Shown: positions 63,613 to 64,000 of the stretch, piece after piece
Layout of the letters: every line of letters starts with the position of its first letter
Numbering within the stretch: the first letter of the stretch is position 1
DNA from: Desulfobaculum sp044987625
Lineage (GTDB): Bacteria; Desulfobacterota; Desulfovibrionia; Desulfovibrionales; Desulfovibrionaceae
DNA: 64,000 nt
Assembly (NCBI RefSeq): GCF_044987625.1
Contig: NZ_JBJDSB010000001.1
Coordinates: 992,001-1,056,000, forward strand
Reading direction: 5' to 3'
Made by a program: the position numbers and the translations under genes
Notes under the pieces: generated by a model
What the model was told of the DNA's origin: nothing
Seen by the model: only the letters and a program-made list of their open reading frames with translations
Databases searched by the model: none

Positions 63613-64000
63613 ATGAGTTTGGCAATATTGTTCGCCGCAATTGTCGGCGCGGTATTAGGGGCCTCAGCAGGCTATGTCCTGCACAATTACATCTCATCGA
63701 AGCGGCTGGCAGGCGCCAAGGACCTCGCCGACCGCATCCTCGACGAGGCCCGTAAGGAAGGACAGGCCCAGCGTAAGGAGTACATGCTCCAAGCGCAGGA
63801 CGAAATCCTCCGCCTCAAGAAAGAAATGGAGGGCGAGTTCAAAGACGTTGAACGCGACCTCAAAAAACGAGAATCCCGCAACCAGGACAAGGAAGAACGC
63901 CTTGAGCGCCGCGTAGAGGAATCCAACCGCAAGGAATCCGAACTCGTCGCCATGGAAAAGCGTCTCTCCCGCCTCGAACGCAAGCTGACCAACCGTCAGG
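63613..64000 (+). CDS. rny: Ribonuclease Y, N-terminal part (runs off the window)
   Basis: First 129 codons: a TM anchor (about 2-24, LAILFAAIVGAVLGASAGYV) followed by a highly charged coiled coil (AKDLADRILDEARKEGQAQRKEY onward), the RNase Y N-terminus. AAGGAGAG precedes ATG 63613. The KH and HD domains lie beyond the window. The gap 63377-63612 holds no convincing gene. Confidence 0.92.
   Translation, partial: MSLAILFAAIVGAVLGASAGYVLHNYISSKRLAGAKDLADRILDEARKEGQAQRKEYMLQAQDEILRLKKEMEGEFKDVERDLKKRESRNQDKEERLERRVEESNRKESELVAMEKRLSRLERKLTNRQ

Noticed and set aside
63469..63615. 50-codon ORF (MAPCGSSSRGC...) overlapping the rny start
   Set aside because: No ribosome site and no resemblance to 5-formyltetrahydrofolate cyclo-ligase, the gene that often follows 6S RNA.

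Overview
The window looks like chromosomal DNA from a high-GC sulfate reducer of the Desulfovibrionaceae type. The evidence is a periplasmic tetraheme cytochrome c3 with the CX2CH/CX4CH/CX2CH/CX4CH pattern, a siroheme-decarboxylase (Ahb) subunit next to hemL, futalosine-route menaquinone genes (mqnB, mqnD, mqnP), a PurS-PurL fusion, paired b and b' ATP synthase subunits, and heme-c-linked sensing. The genus is inferred. No tRNA or rRNA gene was found; one 6S RNA was.

Layout. 1-3.6 kb: hemL and ahb (minus), gpsA (plus), a small RRM protein. 4.0-7.7 kb: a yjbQ-family gene cut in two by a 3.2-kb AT-richer island. The island carries a GHKL-ATPase/Shedu-like nuclease gene, a membrane protein gene and a complete second yjbQ; a 9-bp direct repeat flanks it. 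7.8-12 kb: a cmk-cbiF fusion, hisC and three universal stress protein genes. 12.3-18.3 kb: a sigma54-promoted unknown, thpR, pncC, a holB-like gene, cytochrome c3 and a very acidic PopZ-like protein. 18.6-30.7 kb: menaquinone genes (ubiE with a histone-H1-like tail, mqnB, mqnD, a polyprenyl synthase), a nucleotide-sugar dehydrogenase, a possible selenoprotein ORF, an HDOD-GGDEF protein and purSL. 31.5-34.8 kb: tyrS, mqnP, an SMR transporter and a membrane rhodanese. 35-43.3 kb: a minus-strand transporter/Usp/small-membrane-protein operon, divergent from a heme-c histidine kinase and a sigma54 response regulator. 44-45.7 kb: an Lrp/AsnC regulator and alanine dehydrogenase. 47.7-59.5 kb: one long minus-strand run from mreBCD-mrdA-rodA through bactofilin to atpF'FHAGDC. 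59.6-64 kb: radical SAM protein, ogt, glmU, zapB-like, zapA, 6S RNA and the start of rny.

Non-coding structure is prominent. A 286-bp MITE-like element with 19-bp imperfect terminal inverted repeats and internal hairpins occurs as full copies near 17.9, 30.8 and 34.8 kb, and as a diverged partial copy near 47.5 kb. A related 175-bp unit is repeated five times in tandem at 45.8-46.7 kb. ORFs read through these repeats are not believable genes.

Most interesting items: (1) the yjbQ island, which brings its own replacement yjbQ and connects it through a stop-restart junction to the broken host gene, while carrying a probable anti-phage nuclease; (2) an in-frame UGA with a SECIS-like hairpin in a small ORF coupled to mqnB; (3) a self-consistent sigma54 circuit between the heme-c kinase/regulator pair and the divergent transporter operon; (4) the MITE-like family and its tandem derivative.
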